Source: Frateuria_A sp051900415
GTDB lineage: Bacteria; Pseudomonadota; Gammaproteobacteria; Xanthomonadales; Rhodanobacteraceae
NCBI RefSeq assembly: GCF_051900415.1
Contig: NZ_JBHZGL010000005.1
Coordinates: 62,001 to 126,000 of the forward strand
Direction of reading: 5' to 3'
DNA: 64,000 nucleotides
Position numbers and translations under genes: made by a program. Below, piece after piece: positions 26,772 through 35,910 of the stretch (positions within the stretch are counted from its first letter, which is position 1; each line of letters begins with the position of its first letter). Below the pieces are notes generated by a model. The model worked only from the letters and a program-made list of their open reading frames with translations, was not told where the DNA came from and made no database searches.

Positions 26772-27518
26772 TCAGCGCGAGGAGATGTATTTCTCGCGGC
26801 GGATCTGCGCGACCGGCAAGCCATATTCCTTCAGTGCGATGAAGGCGGCATCGACCATGTTGGGGTTGCCGCACAGGTAGGCGATGTCGCGGTCGGCGTG
26901 CGGGGCCAGCTCGGCCAGGACGGTCTGCACGTGGCCGCTGCGGTCGTGCGGGCGCGGTACGGCACGAGGCTGGCGGCTGAGGCAGCCGTGGAAGGTGAAA
27001 CCGGGGTTTTCCTTCGCGAAGGCCTCGAATTCCTCGCCGTAAAGCAGTTCCGCCTCGCTGCGGGCGCCATAAAGCAACACCACTTCGCGGTCGCCCTTGG
27101 CGAGCAGCTGGCGGATCAGCGGGAGCATCGCGCGGTAGGGCGTGACGCCGGTGCCGGTGGCCAGCAGCAGGTAGCGCGGATGGGTGTCGCCAGGCTGCAG
27201 GCAGAAGCGCCCGTACGGCCCGCTCGCCTCGATCGTCTCGCCGGGCTGCAGATTGCCCAGCAGTTTGGTGGCGGCGCCGCCTTCGACGTAGCTCACGGCG
27301 ATCTCGATGCGTTGCACCGGCGCACTGCCGTCGCCCACCGTGCCCACCGAATAGCTGCGCTTGGTCGCGGTGCCATCGTCGTAGTGAAAGTGCACCTGCA
27401 GGAACTGCCCGGGCTGGAAGGCCAGCGGCTGTCCGTCGGCGCGCTCGAACACCAGGTGGCGCACGCTGGGGGCAAGCATGAAACTGTCGACGAGACGAAG
27501 AGTGAAGTGGTCAGCCAT
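26772..27518 (-). CDS. fpr: Ferredoxin/flavodoxin-NADP+ reductase
   Basis: FAD enzyme that passes electrons between NADPH and ferredoxin or flavodoxin, feeding Fe-S and radical enzymes and oxidative-stress defence. 248 aa, the same length as E. coli Fpr. FAD site KRSYSVG and the EGGAATKLLG region, NADP site LLATGTGVTPYRAML, and a C-terminal LCGNPNMVDAA plus the terminal EKYISSR. ATG 27518 is preceded by GGA. Divergent from yadG at 27609. Confidence 0.94.
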   Translation of the reverse strand: MADHFTLRLVDSFMLAPSVRHLVFERADGQPLAFQPGQFLQVHFHYDDGTATKRSYSVGTVGDGSAPVQRIEIAVSYVEGGAATKLLGNLQPGETIEASGPYGRFCLQPGDTHPRYLLLATGTGVTPYRAMLPLIRQLLAKGDREVVLLYGARSEAELLYGEEFEAFAKENPGFTFHGCLSRQPRAVPRPHDRSGHVQTVLAELAPHADRDIAYLCGNPNMVDAAFIALKEYGLPVAQIRREKYISSR

Positions 27519-27575
27519 GGGATTCCGGAGCGCGGGGCACGTCCGGCGTGACCGGGCGGCAGGTAAACGGGCCCG

Positions 27576-27581
27576 TATAAT
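27576..27581 (+). promoter_or_regulatory. -10 element (TATAAT) upstream of yadG
   Basis: A consensus TATAAT lies 27 bp before the yadG ATG in the 90-bp divergent gap with fpr. No good -35 is present at 16-18 bp, so activity may need an activator. Confidence 0.45.
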
Positions 27582-27608
27582 AAAGGGCTGGCCCCCACGG
27601 TGCAGCCC

Positions 27609-28544
27609 ATGTCCCCTGTTCCCGCACTCGTCGTCGACAATCTGCGCAAGACCTACGGCAACGGCGTCGAAGCCCTCAAGGGCGTCTCGCTGACCGTGCA
27701 GCAGGGCGACTTCTTCGCGCTGCTCGGCCCCAACGGTGCGGGCAAGTCGACGCTGATCGGCATCCTTTCCTCGCTGGTCAACTCCACCGGCGGCGATGCG
27801 CGCATCTTCGGCGTGTCGGTCAACCAGCAACGCAACGAAGCCATGAAGCTGATCGGCCTGGTGCCCCAGGAGATCAACTTCAACCAGTTCGAGAAGCCCT
27901 TCGACATCTGCGTGAACGAGGCCGGCTTCTACGGCATCCCGCGCAAGCTCGCGGCGCAGCGCGCGGAGAAATACCTGAAGGAGCTGCGCCTGTGGGACAA
28001 GGCGCAGCACCAGGCGCGCATGCTCTCCGGCGGCATGAAGCGGCGCCTGATGATCGCCCGCGCGATGATGAACGAGCCGAAGCTCTTGATCCTGGACGAG
28101 CCGACCGCCGGCGTGGACATCGAGATCCGCCGCTCGATGTGGCAGTTCGTCAGCGGCATCAACGCGGCCGGCACCACGGTGATCCTCACCACGCACTACC
28201 TGGAGGAAGCCGAACAGCTCTGCCGCAACATCGCGATCATCGATCACGGCACCATCGTGGAGAACACCACGATGAAGCGGCTGCTGGCGACGCTGGACGT
28301 GGAGGCTTTCATCCTCGATGTGGTCGCCGCGCCGGACACGCTGCCGACGCTGCCGGGCGTGGTGCTGCGCCGCGTGGACGACTACACGCTGGAGGCGGAG
28401 ATGGCGCGCGAGCATGACCTCAACTCGTTGTTCGCCACGTTGTCTGCGCACGGGGTGACGGTCAAGTCGATGCGCAACAAGACCAACCGGCTGGAGGAGC
28501 TGTTCGTGCGGCTGGTCGAGAACGGGCGCGACAAGGCGGCCTGA
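27609..28544 (+). CDS. yadG: ABC transporter ATP-binding protein YadG
   Basis: 311 aa, matching E. coli YadG (308). Walker A GPNGAGKST, signature LSGGMKRR, Walker B LLILDEPTAGVD, switch THYLEEAEQ. Partner of the ABC-2 permease YadH encoded next. Substrate of YadGH is unknown. ATG 27609 chosen; a GTG at 27600 is in frame. The C-terminal 70 residues (after LDVEAFILDVV) form the accessory domain usual in this group. Confidence 0.93.
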   Translation: MSPVPALVVDNLRKTYGNGVEALKGVSLTVQQGDFFALLGPNGAGKSTLIGILSSLVNSTGGDARIFGVSVNQQRNEAMKLIGLVPQEINFNQFEKPFDICVNEAGFYGIPRKLAAQRAEKYLKELRLWDKAQHQARMLSGGMKRRLMIARAMMNEPKLLILDEPTAGVDIEIRRSMWQFVSGINAAGTTVILTTHYLEEAEQLCRNIAIIDHGTIVENTTMKRLLATLDVEAFILDVVAAPDTLPTLPGVVLRRVDDYTLEAEMAREHDLNSLFATLSAHGVTVKSMRNKTNRLEELFVRLVENGRDKAA

Positions 28545-28633
28545 TCTCAAGCTCCCTGCCCGGGCGTTGCCGGGACAAAAACGTCATCCATTCCTCTTCC
28601 GGCATTCCGGACGGAAGAAGCAAAGGACCAAAC

Positions 28634-29413
28634 ATGAGCAACACCACCGCCAACCTGGTCGCCCTGCACACCATCGTGCGCCGCGAGATCGTGCGCATCA
28701 TGCGCATCTGGACGCAGACCCTGATCCCGCCGGCGATCACGATGACGCTCTACTTCGTCATCTTCGGCAAGCTGATCGGCAGCCGCATCGGCACCATCCA
28801 GGGCGGCTTCAGCTACATGCAGTACATCGTGCCGGGGCTGGTGATGATGAGCATCATCACCAACAGCTACGGCAACATCTCCAGCTCCTTCTTCGGCGCC
28901 AAGTTCAGCCGCGCGGTGGAGGAGATGCTGGTTTCGCCGATGCCCAACTGGGTGATCCTGCTCGGCTACGTCACCGGTGCGGTGACGCGCGGACTGGTGG
29001 TCGGCGCGCTGGTGCTGGGGATTGCGCTGTTCTTCACCTCGCTGCACCTTGCGCATCCGCTGATCACCTTCTTCTCGGTGCTGCTGGGCGCGACGATCTT
29101 CTCGCTGGCCGGCTTCGTCAACGCGGTCTACGCCAAGAAGTTCGACGACATCGCCCTGGTGCCGACCTTCGTGCTGACCCCGCTCACCTACCTCGGCGGC
29201 GTGTTCTATTCGGTCAACATGCTGGGCGAGCCGTGGCAGGCGATCTCGCGCGCCAATCCGATCCTGTACATGGTCAACGCGTTCCGCTTCGGCGTGCTGG
29301 GCATCAGCGACGTGCACATCGGCGTGGCGTTCGTGGTGATGCTCGCGTTCGTCGCCGGGCTTTCGATCGTGGCGCTGCAGCTGCTCAAGCGCGGCGTGGG
29401 CCTGCGTTCCTGA
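28634..29413 (+). CDS. yadH: ABC-2 type permease YadH
   Basis: 259 aa with six membrane spans and the ABC-2 signature (ALVPTFVLTPLTYLGGVFYSV). Pairs with YadG to form an exporter. The 89-bp gap after yadG holds a small GC hairpin (CCCGG/CCGGG) but no terminator. rluF follows 10 bp after the stop, so the three genes may be one transcript. Confidence 0.93.
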   Translation: MSNTTANLVALHTIVRREIVRIMRIWTQTLIPPAITMTLYFVIFGKLIGSRIGTIQGGFSYMQYIVPGLVMMSIITNSYGNISSSFFGAKFSRAVEEMLVSPMPNWVILLGYVTGAVTRGLVVGALVLGIALFFTSLHLAHPLITFFSVLLGATIFSLAGFVNAVYAKKFDDIALVPTFVLTPLTYLGGVFYSVNMLGEPWQAISRANPILYMVNAFRFGVLGISDVHIGVAFVVMLAFVAGLSIVALQLLKRGVGLRS

Positions 29414-29423
29414 CCGACCTGCC

Positions 29424-30143
29424 ATGCGCGTCAACAAGTACATCAGCGAGGCCGGCCTGTGCTCGCGCCGCGAGGCCGACGAGTGGCTCATTGCCGGGCG
29501 CGTCACCATCAACGGCGAGGTGGTCGGCACCGGCGCCAAGGCGCTGGAAGGCGACGAGGTGCGCGTCGACGGCGAACTGGTGCGCATGCGCGTGCTGGCC
29601 GCCACGCCGTCGGCGAAGAAGGCCACCTACATCGCGCTCAACAAGCCGGTCGGCATTACCTGCACCACCGACCAGAGCGTGGCCGGCAACATCGTCGATT
29701 TCGTCGACCACCGCGAGCGCGTGTTCCCGGTCGGGCGGCTGGACAAGGATTCGGAAGGGCTGATCCTGCTGACCAGCAACGGCGACATCGTCAACGAGAT
29801 CCTGCGTGCGGAGAACCGCCACGAGAAGGAATACCTGGTCGCCGTGAACAAGCCGGTGACCGACGCGTTCCTCGCCGGGATGGCGCGCGGCGTGCGCATC
29901 CATGGCCAGATGACGCTGCCGTGCAAGGTACGCAAGATCGCGAAATTCGGCTTCGGCATCGTGCTCACGCAGGGTCTGAACCGGCAGATCCGCCTGATGG
30001 CCGCAGCCTTCGACTACCGCGTGACCCAGTTGCGCCGCGTGCGCATCGACAACGTACGGCTGGGGCACCTGCGGGCGGGGCAGTGGCGCAACCTCACCGA
30101 TGCGGAGCTGAAGGGCCTGTTGCCTGGCCGCACGCAGTGGTGA
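29424..30143 (+). CDS. rluF: 23S rRNA pseudouridine synthase RluF
   Basis: Converts uridine to pseudouridine in 23S rRNA (position 2604 in E. coli) and in some tRNA. 239 aa: S4 RNA-binding domain (1-60, MRVNKYISEAGLCSRREAD) and RsuA-type catalytic domain with Asp107 in GRLDKDSEGL. The segments NKPVGITCTTD and NIVDFVDHRERVFPVGRLDK follow E. coli RluF closely from memory. Shorter than E. coli RluF at the C-terminus. Convergent with the regulator at 30217 across a REP-like palindrome. Confidence 0.9.
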   Translation: MRVNKYISEAGLCSRREADEWLIAGRVTINGEVVGTGAKALEGDEVRVDGELVRMRVLAATPSAKKATYIALNKPVGITCTTDQSVAGNIVDFVDHRERVFPVGRLDKDSEGLILLTSNGDIVNEILRAENRHEKEYLVAVNKPVTDAFLAGMARGVRIHGQMTLPCKVRKIAKFGFGIVLTQGLNRQIRLMAAAFDYRVTQLRRVRIDNVRLGHLRAGQWRNLTDAELKGLLPGRTQW

Positions 30144-30150
30144 GCGCCTT

Positions 30151-30210
30151 GTAGGAGCGCACCTGTGCGCGACCGCGGCGCATGTCGGTCGCGCACAGGT
30201 GCGCTCCTGC
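30151..30210. repeat. REP-like palindrome, copy 3
   Basis: Same GTAGGAGCGCACCTGTGCGC arms as copies 1 and 2, one base change near the right end (GCTCCTGC instead of GCTCCTAC). It fills the 73-bp gap between convergent rluF and the SufR-like gene. Confidence 0.9.
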
Positions 30211-30216
30211 AAAGAC

Positions 30217-30855
30217 TCAACGCTTCACCTCACCGACCCGGAAGCGACAGACGTGCCCGCCGCGGATGATGCACTCCATATGGTGAATACGCCGGCCGCT
30301 GGCCGCCTCCATGTAGGCCAGATCGAACTTGCATACTTGCGGCACGCTGCGGGCCAGCGCGTGGAACACGCAGTTGAAGGCTTCCACCTGCGGCTCCTGG
30401 CCGTGCCTGGCGACCACCGCCTCGTAGCCCAGCGCATCGAGCTGGCTGGCCAGCCGCTGCACGACGTCGTCGTGGCTGGCTTCGGGCGGTAGCGGCACTT
30501 CGTGGCCGCCGAGCGTGTGGCCCAGGTCCTGCAGCATCTCCTCCAGCGCGGCCGGGCCGTAGCGCTCGCGCAGCTTGCCCAGCAACGCGGTGCCGAGCAG
30601 GCCGTAGTTGCGCGGGAACAGCCCGCGCCCGTTCTCGGTGAGCCGAAAGCGCGCCTGCGGCCGGCCACCGGTCGCCCGCGCCTGCCCGCGTTCGACGAAG
30701 TCGCGCGCGAGCAGGGCGCTCAGGTGCTGGCGCACCGCGTTGTGGCTGATGCGCAGGCGCTCGCACAGCTCCTCCACCGAGCAGCCCTCCGGCGCCATCA
30801 GCAACTGGCGCAGCAGGCGCTGCTGGGTCGATCCGAGCCGTGCGAGTGCGCTCAT
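30217..30855 (-). CDS. SufR-like winged-helix regulator with four-Cys C-terminal domain
   Basis: 212 aa. N-terminal winged HTH (STQQRLLRQLLMAPEGCSVE to about residue 75; the wing carries GGRPQARFRLT). C-terminal domain has Cys162, Cys175, Cys195 and Cys203; the first pair has the C-X12-C spacing of the Fe-S ligands in cyanobacterial SufR. This suggests a [4Fe-4S] or metal sensor. It starts 2 bp after the stop of the exported protein at 30858, so both are one operon. No suf genes are near, so the regulon is not the suf operon by location. Fe-S binding is inference. Confidence 0.85.
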   Translation of the reverse strand: MSALARLGSTQQRLLRQLLMAPEGCSVEELCERLRISHNAVRQHLSALLARDFVERGQARATGGRPQARFRLTENGRGLFPRNYGLLGTALLGKLRERYGPAALEEMLQDLGHTLGGHEVPLPPEASHDDVVQRLASQLDALGYEAVVARHGQEPQVEAFNCVFHALARSVPQVCKFDLAYMEAASGRRIHHMECIIRGGHVCRFRVGEVKR

Positions 30856-30857
30856 GC

Positions 30858-31499
30858 TCAGGCGGCCTTGTCCGGGAACTGCTTGGCGATCGCCGCCGCC
30901 AGCGCATCGGAGATCACGTCCATGTGCGCCTGCATCGCTTGCCAGGTGGACTGCTCACCTTTCATGTCGCCGGCCATGATTTGCTGGATCTGGGTCGCGT
31001 GGTGCGCCACGTGGGCGGCCAGCAGGCCCTGCACGGCGTTCTGGGGCAGGTTCGGGTTGGCGCCGGCGAGGAATCTGGCGATCTCGGTGGCGTTGGACTG
31101 CAGGTCGGCCATCGCCTTGCGCTCGGCCGCCGCGTCGTTTGCGGCGCGCGCATCGGTCAACGCCTTGACGCCGCCCCAGTGGCCGGCGAGCAGGTCGAGC
31201 ATGCGCGCCCCGGCCGGCTTGCCGTAGAAGCCGCCGACCGCATCGGCGATCTGCCTGGCATTGGCGACCACCGCGTCGGCCGCAGCCTTGGCCTTGGCGC
31301 TGTCATGCGCATGTACCGCCAGCGCGTAGTCGCGGGTGTGCACGACGTGGCCGTGCCAGAGCGCGCGCAGCGCGGCGTCGAGCTTGGGTGCGGCGGGGAC
31401 GGCGGACATCGGGGTGTCAGCCGGCGTGGCCAGGGCGGGGGTTGCCGCGGCAAAGGCGGCGGCGAGGACGAGGGCGGACAGGCAGATGGAAGGTTTCAT
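30858..31499 (-). CDS. Exported helical protein, His-containing, 213 aa
   Basis: Signal peptide ending PALATP (about 25), then a mostly helical protein. It has paired motifs LWHGHVVHTRDYALAVH, GFYGKPAGARMLDLLAGHW, EIARFLAGANPNLPQ and LLAAHVAHHATQIQQIMAGD. From memory it resembles an uncharacterised helical family best known in Firmicutes with LWEQHV-WTR, FYG and FLxxxNP landmarks; two similar halves suggest an internal duplication. The several His residues could bind metal. Co-transcribed with the SufR-like regulator. Function unknown. Confidence 0.8.
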   Translation of the reverse strand: MKPSICLSALVLAAAFAAATPALATPADTPMSAVPAAPKLDAALRALWHGHVVHTRDYALAVHAHDSAKAKAAADAVVANARQIADAVGGFYGKPAGARMLDLLAGHWGGVKALTDARAANDAAAERKAMADLQSNATEIARFLAGANPNLPQNAVQGLLAAHVAHHATQIQQIMAGDMKGEQSTWQAMQAHMDVISDALAAAIAKQFPDKAA

Positions 31500-31785
31500 G
31501 GTCGGTCTCCAGAGGGCCGTCGCGGGTGCGACGGCGGCAGTCTGGGCCGTTCCGGTTTACGCGCAATAGGCGTATGTGTAAAGGCCCGTTTGAGCCGGGT
31601 TGCCTGCTTCGAGGTCCGCGCGCCGCGGCGTACGCTCGCCAGGACCAGCTGGCAATAGGCAGGCAATGCGGCGGTGAAGGGTGTGCAGGAGCGCCGCGCC
31701 GAATGCCGGGCGGCACTGGATCGAGCGGACGCCCTTGGCCCCGCACAGCGCTAAGGTAAGAGCCTTTCACCGTGGACACGCGCCC

Positions 31786-33168
31786 ATGCTTCTTCGCCGT
31801 CGCCTGCTTCTCTGCGCCCTGCTCCCCTTTGCCGGCACGGGCCTCGCCACCGAGCTCCCAGCCCAGCCGGTCGAGCACCCGGAACTGCATGCCCTCGCCC
31901 AAGCGCCGAGCGAAACCGAGCTGCGCGCCACGATCACCGCACTGGTCGGCTTCGGCACCCGCCACACGCTCTCCGAGACCCGCTCGGGTACCCGCGGCAT
32001 CGGCGCGGCGCGGCGCTGGGTCAAGGCACGCTTCGAGCGCATCGGCCAGGACTGTGGCGGCTGCCTGGAGGTGATCACGCCCTCGCAAAGCTTTACCGGC
32101 GAACGCGCGCCCCGGCCGGTCGAGGTCATGGACGTGGTCGCCATCAAGCGCGGCAGCAGCGATCCGGACCGCGTGATCGTGATCACCGGGCATCTGGATT
32201 CGCGCGTCACCGATGTCATGGACACCACCCACGATGCCCCCGGCGCCAACGACGATGCCTCCGGCGTGGCCGCACTGATCGAAGCGGCGCGGTTGCTGTC
32301 CAGGCAGGACAACCGCGCCACCCTCGTGTTCGCCGCACTTTCCGGCGAGGAACAGGGACTGTATGGCGGCAAGGTGCTGGCCGACTACGCGGTGGCGCAC
32401 GGCTGGCGCGTGGAGGCCGAACTCAACAATGACATCGTGGGCAACAGCCGTGGGCAGAACGGCGTACACGACAACACGGTGGTGCGCGTGTTCTCCGAGG
32501 GCACCAGGAGCAACGAGACGCTGAAGCAGGCGGCCTACCGCCGCTATCACGGCGGCGAAGTCGATTCGCCCTCGCGCAACCTGGCGCGCTTCATGGACCG
32601 CCTGGCCGAGGCCTACCTGCCCGACTTCGACGTGCGCATGGTCTACCGCACCGACCGTTACGGCCGTGGCGGCGACCAGGTGCCGTTCCTGCAGGCCGGC
32701 TTCCCGGCGGTGCGGGTGACCGAGGGCCACGAGGATTACACCCGCCAGCACCAGGACCTCAGGCCTGGCTACGGCGACACCCTCGACGGCATCGACTTCC
32801 GCTACCTGGCCCGCGTCACCGCGCTCGACGCCCTCACGATGGCGGCCTTGAGCCGCGCTCCTGCGCCGCCCGGCGCGGTCGACATCAAGGGCGCGCTGGC
32901 GACCGACACCACCGTGAGCTGGCACAAGGTGCCCGGGGCGGCCGGCTACCGCGTGCATTGGCGCGACACCACCGCACCCCTCTGGCAGCACGCGCGTGCG
33001 GTCGGCGACGTGGACCACGCCGTACTTGAGGACGTGGTGATCGACGACTGGTTCTTCGGCGTGTCGTCGCTCTCGGCCGACGGCTACGAAAGCCCGGTGG
33101 TGTTCCCGGGCGACGCCGGAAGCTTCGAGCGCTCGCCCCCGGTCGCGGGACAGAAAAGCACGCCATAG
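31786..33168 (+). CDS. M28 family zinc aminopeptidase, exported, with C-terminal FN3-like domain
   Basis: 460 aa. Signal peptide ending TGLATE, then an M28 catalytic domain with zinc ligands His136 (ITGHLDSR), Asp156 (GANDDASG), Glu189 next to general base Glu188 (LSGEEQGLYG), Asp216 and a His in TEGHEDYTRQH. Residues from about 355 form a beta-rich domain (VSWHKVPGAAGYRVHWRDT) typical of fibronectin type III modules. Cleaves N-terminal residues from peptides outside the cytoplasm. ATG 31786 is the only start giving a signal peptide. The 286 bp upstream are shared with the divergent exported-protein gene and show no clear promoter. Confidence 0.92.
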   Translation: MLLRRRLLLCALLPFAGTGLATELPAQPVEHPELHALAQAPSETELRATITALVGFGTRHTLSETRSGTRGIGAARRWVKARFERIGQDCGGCLEVITPSQSFTGERAPRPVEVMDVVAIKRGSSDPDRVIVITGHLDSRVTDVMDTTHDAPGANDDASGVAALIEAARLLSRQDNRATLVFAALSGEEQGLYGGKVLADYAVAHGWRVEAELNNDIVGNSRGQNGVHDNTVVRVFSEGTRSNETLKQAAYRRYHGGEVDSPSRNLARFMDRLAEAYLPDFDVRMVYRTDRYGRGGDQVPFLQAGFPAVRVTEGHEDYTRQHQDLRPGYGDTLDGIDFRYLARVTALDALTMAALSRAPAPPGAVDIKGALATDTTVSWHKVPGAAGYRVHWRDTTAPLWQHARAVGDVDHAVLEDVVIDDWFFGVSSLSADGYESPVVFPGDAGSFERSPPVAGQKSTP

Positions 33169-33359
33169 CACGGCCTCCAGGCGCGCGCCCCCGTGCGCGA
33201 CCGCAGCGTGAGAGACGTCAGGCAGCCGGTCGAGCGGACCGTGCCTGCGTGGCGCTTCGACCCGGACCCATGCTCGGCCAGGCCTGCAGCGGCCTGTGCG
33301 TGCGCCCTACGGGTTCACTGCCCTGCCGGCCGGGTGCGCCAGCCCTCGATCGGCCGTTC

Positions 33360-34763
33360 TCAACCGCGCCCGTACACATCCTCGAAGCGCACGATGTCGT
33401 CCTCGCCCAGGTAGCTGCCCGATTGCACTTCGATCAGCTCGAGCGGCAGCCGCCCCGGGTTCTCCAGCCGATGTTTCACGCCCAATGGGATGTAGGTGCT
33501 CTGGTTCTCGGTCAGCGTGAGCACCTCGTCGCCGCGGGTGATGCGGCCGGTGCCGCTGACCACCACCCAGTGTTCGGCACGGTGGTGGTGCATCTGCAGG
33601 CTCAGGCTGGCGCCCGGCTTGACCGTGATGCGCTTGACCTGGAACCGGTCGCCCACGTCGATCGAGTCGTAGCTGCCCCACGGGCGGTAGACCTTGCGGT
33701 GGCTGGCCGGCTCGCCCCGGCCTTCGGCCTTGAGCCGCGCGACAATGCCCTTGACGTCCTGCACGCGGTCCTTGTGTGCGACCAGCACGGCATCGGCGGT
33801 GTCGACCACCACGACGTCCTCCAGGCCCAGCAGCGCGACCAGGCGACCCTCGGCCCAGGCCAGCGTGTCGCGGCAGTCCTGCGCGACCACGTCACCGTGG
33901 TGCGCGTTGCCCTCGCCGTCCTGCTCGGCCACCTCCCACAACGCCGACCAGCTGCCCAGGTCATTCCAGCCCACGTCGATCGGCAGCACGGCGGCCGCAT
34001 CGGTGTGTTCCATCACCGCGTAGTCGATCGAATCGGACGGACACGCGGCAAAGGCGGCCTTGTCCAGCCGCACGAAGTCGGCATCGCGCGCGGCACCCTC
34101 GATCGCGGCGCGGCAGGCGGCCAGCATCGCCGGCTGCTGGCGCGCGAGTTCGGCCAGGTACACCGACGCGCGGAACAGGAACATGCCGCTGTTCCAGAAG
34201 TACTCCCCCGAGGCGACGTACTGCTGCGCCGTGGCCGCGTCCGGCTTCTCCACGAACTGCGCCACCCGGCGCACGCCTTCACCCACGTCGGCGCCGGCGC
34301 GGATGTAGCCGTAACCGGTCTCCGGCCCGCCGGGCACGATGCCGAAGGTGACCAGCCGCCCCTGCGCCGCGGCCGGCTCGGCCTGACGCACGGCGGCCTG
34401 GAACGCGGCTGCATTCTTGATCACGTGATCGGACGGCAGCACCAGCAGCAGTGGATCGGCGCCCTCGCGCGTCGCCTGCAGCGCGGCCACGGCGATCGCC
34501 GGCGCGGTATTGCGCCCGACCGGTTCAAGCAGGATCGCCGAGGGCACGCAGCCGACCTGGCGCAACTGCTCGGCCACCATGAAGCGGTGCGCCTCGTTGG
34601 CCACCACCATCGGTGCGGACGACGCCAGCGGCGCGATGCGCAGCCAGGTCGCCTGCAGCATGGTGTCCTTGCCTGCCAGCGGCAGGAACTGCTTGGGATA
34701 CGACTCGCGCGACAACGGCCACAGGCGCGTACCCGAGCCACCCGAAAGAATCACCGGAATCAT
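33360..34763 (-). CDS. manC: Bifunctional mannose-1-phosphate guanylyltransferase / mannose-6-phosphate isomerase
   Basis: Makes GDP-mannose and (type II bifunctional form) isomerises fructose-6-P to mannose-6-P, for exopolysaccharide or LPS sugars. 467 aa: N-terminal nucleotidyltransferase with GGSGTRLWPLSRESYPKQF, LPSDH, and EKPD motifs; C-terminal cupin isomerase domain with LQMHHHRAEHWVVVSG and the QSTYIPLGVKHRLEN stretch. GGAG precedes ATG 34763. Called xanB in Xanthomonas. Upstream on the same strand are a GDP-fucose-synthase homologue and a tyrosine phosphatase. Confidence 0.95.
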   Translation of the reverse strand: MIPVILSGGSGTRLWPLSRESYPKQFLPLAGKDTMLQATWLRIAPLASSAPMVVANEAHRFMVAEQLRQVGCVPSAILLEPVGRNTAPAIAVAALQATREGADPLLLVLPSDHVIKNAAAFQAAVRQAEPAAAQGRLVTFGIVPGGPETGYGYIRAGADVGEGVRRVAQFVEKPDAATAQQYVASGEYFWNSGMFLFRASVYLAELARQQPAMLAACRAAIEGAARDADFVRLDKAAFAACPSDSIDYAVMEHTDAAAVLPIDVGWNDLGSWSALWEVAEQDGEGNAHHGDVVAQDCRDTLAWAEGRLVALLGLEDVVVVDTADAVLVAHKDRVQDVKGIVARLKAEGRGEPASHRKVYRPWGSYDSIDVGDRFQVKRITVKPGASLSLQMHHHRAEHWVVVSGTGRITRGDEVLTLTENQSTYIPLGVKHRLENPGRLPLELIEVQSGSYLGEDDIVRFEDVYGRG

Positions 34764-34866
34764 CTACGTCTCCATCAAAACCTGGCGCGCCCGTCCGCTC
34801 CCTCCGGGGAACCCATCGACGCGAAAGGCACATGATGCCCTGTAGCAGCCAAGCCTGCGCGCCCTT

Positions 34867-35787
34867 CTACGCGACCAGTGCACCGGCGACCTGCAGATAC
34901 CACGCGCACATCTGCTCGATCCCTTCGCGCAGCGGCATGCACGGCGCCCAGCCCATGCCGTTCAAGCGCAGGCCTTCGGGCAGGGCGCCCAGGGATTCGA
35001 GCGCGCGCGTGCGGTGCACCAGTCGTCCCTGGTAGCCGACAGCGTCGGCCGCCATGCGTGCCACATCGGCGAAGGGGATTTCCTCGCCGCCATCGACATT
35101 GACCGGGACGTCGCTGCTGTACCGGCGCATCAGGAACAGGGCCGCATCGGCAAAGTCGTCCACCTGCAACCACGGACGCGTCGGCACGCCATCGATCGCC
35201 AGCTGCGACAGGCCGTCCGATTGGGCCTCATGCAGACGCCGGACCAGCGCGGGCAACGCCCCCGCCTGGGCGCCGGCGCTGTCGCCCGGCCCATACAGCT
35301 CGGCCGGCACGACGCCGATCGCATCGAACCGGTATTGCCGCCGATAGGCCTGGCACATGCGGATGCCGGCAAGCTGCGCGAGCGCCTCACCGTTCTCGCC
35401 CGACGGGACCACCGCCGACAGCAGCGCACCCTCGCGCAATGGCGGCAGCGCGCCGAGCGGATGGATGCTCGAGGACGCGAGGAAACACAGCTTGCGCACG
35501 TCGGCTCGCCAAGCGGCGTGGATCACATTGGCCTGCATCGCCAGGCGTTCGCGGACCGCCTGGTCCGAATGGCCGCCGGCAACAGCTTCCCGCGCGGCGG
35601 TGAGAAACACGTATTCGGGCCGGTGGCGAAGAAAGAACGCATCCACCGACGCGGACCGGGCGAGGTTCACCTCGTCTGGCCCCAGGAACCGGATGTTGTT
35701 GTAACCGGCCGCCCACAGGCGTCGCACCACCGCGCCGCCCACCCATCCGCACTGCCCGGTGACGAGGATGCGTGCATCCAGGTTCAT
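34867..35787 (-). CDS. GDP-L-fucose synthase homologue lacking catalytic Tyr and Lys
   Basis: 306-aa extended SDR. Rossmann motif GQCGWVGGAV and the conserved Ser of FLASSSIHP are kept, and the fold can be followed to the end (AGIRMCQAYRRQYRF, PAELYGPGD, LPALVRRLHEA, RPWLQVDDFADAALF). The YAIAK of Fcl/WcaG, which supplies catalytic Tyr136 and Lys140, aligns with EALAQ (in ENGEALAQLAG), and Cys109 aligns with Ser. The reading frame is intact and codon use normal, so this is a diverged protein rather than a decayed gene; it may bind a sugar nucleotide without epimerase/reductase activity. GAGG precedes ATG 35787. Confidence 0.8.
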   Translation of the reverse strand: MNLDARILVTGQCGWVGGAVVRRLWAAGYNNIRFLGPDEVNLARSASVDAFFLRHRPEYVFLTAAREAVAGGHSDQAVRERLAMQANVIHAAWRADVRKLCFLASSSIHPLGALPPLREGALLSAVVPSGENGEALAQLAGIRMCQAYRRQYRFDAIGVVPAELYGPGDSAGAQAGALPALVRRLHEAQSDGLSQLAIDGVPTRPWLQVDDFADAALFLMRRYSSDVPVNVDGGEEIPFADVARMAADAVGYQGRLVHRTRALESLGALPEGLRLNGMGWAPCMPLREGIEQMCAWYLQVAGALVA

Positions 35788-35910
35788 GGCCTCACCCCAT
35801 TCGATTCGTGCCCGCCTGCCAGGCCCGGAAGCCCCCTTGATGGCGGTCGGACCTATTTTGCACGCACTCGCCCGGCAGAGCAGCCAGATTGTGCGCCTTG
35901 CCTCAAACGA

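Noticed and set aside
28545..28633. Terminator between yadG and yadH
   Set aside because: The small CCCGG/CCGGG stem is followed by A-run on the plus strand, not a U-run, so it would not end yadG transcription.
31417..33171. 584-aa minus-strand frame over the M28 peptidase
   Set aside because: Antisense shadow; the plus strand carries signal peptide, all zinc ligands and normal protein sequence.
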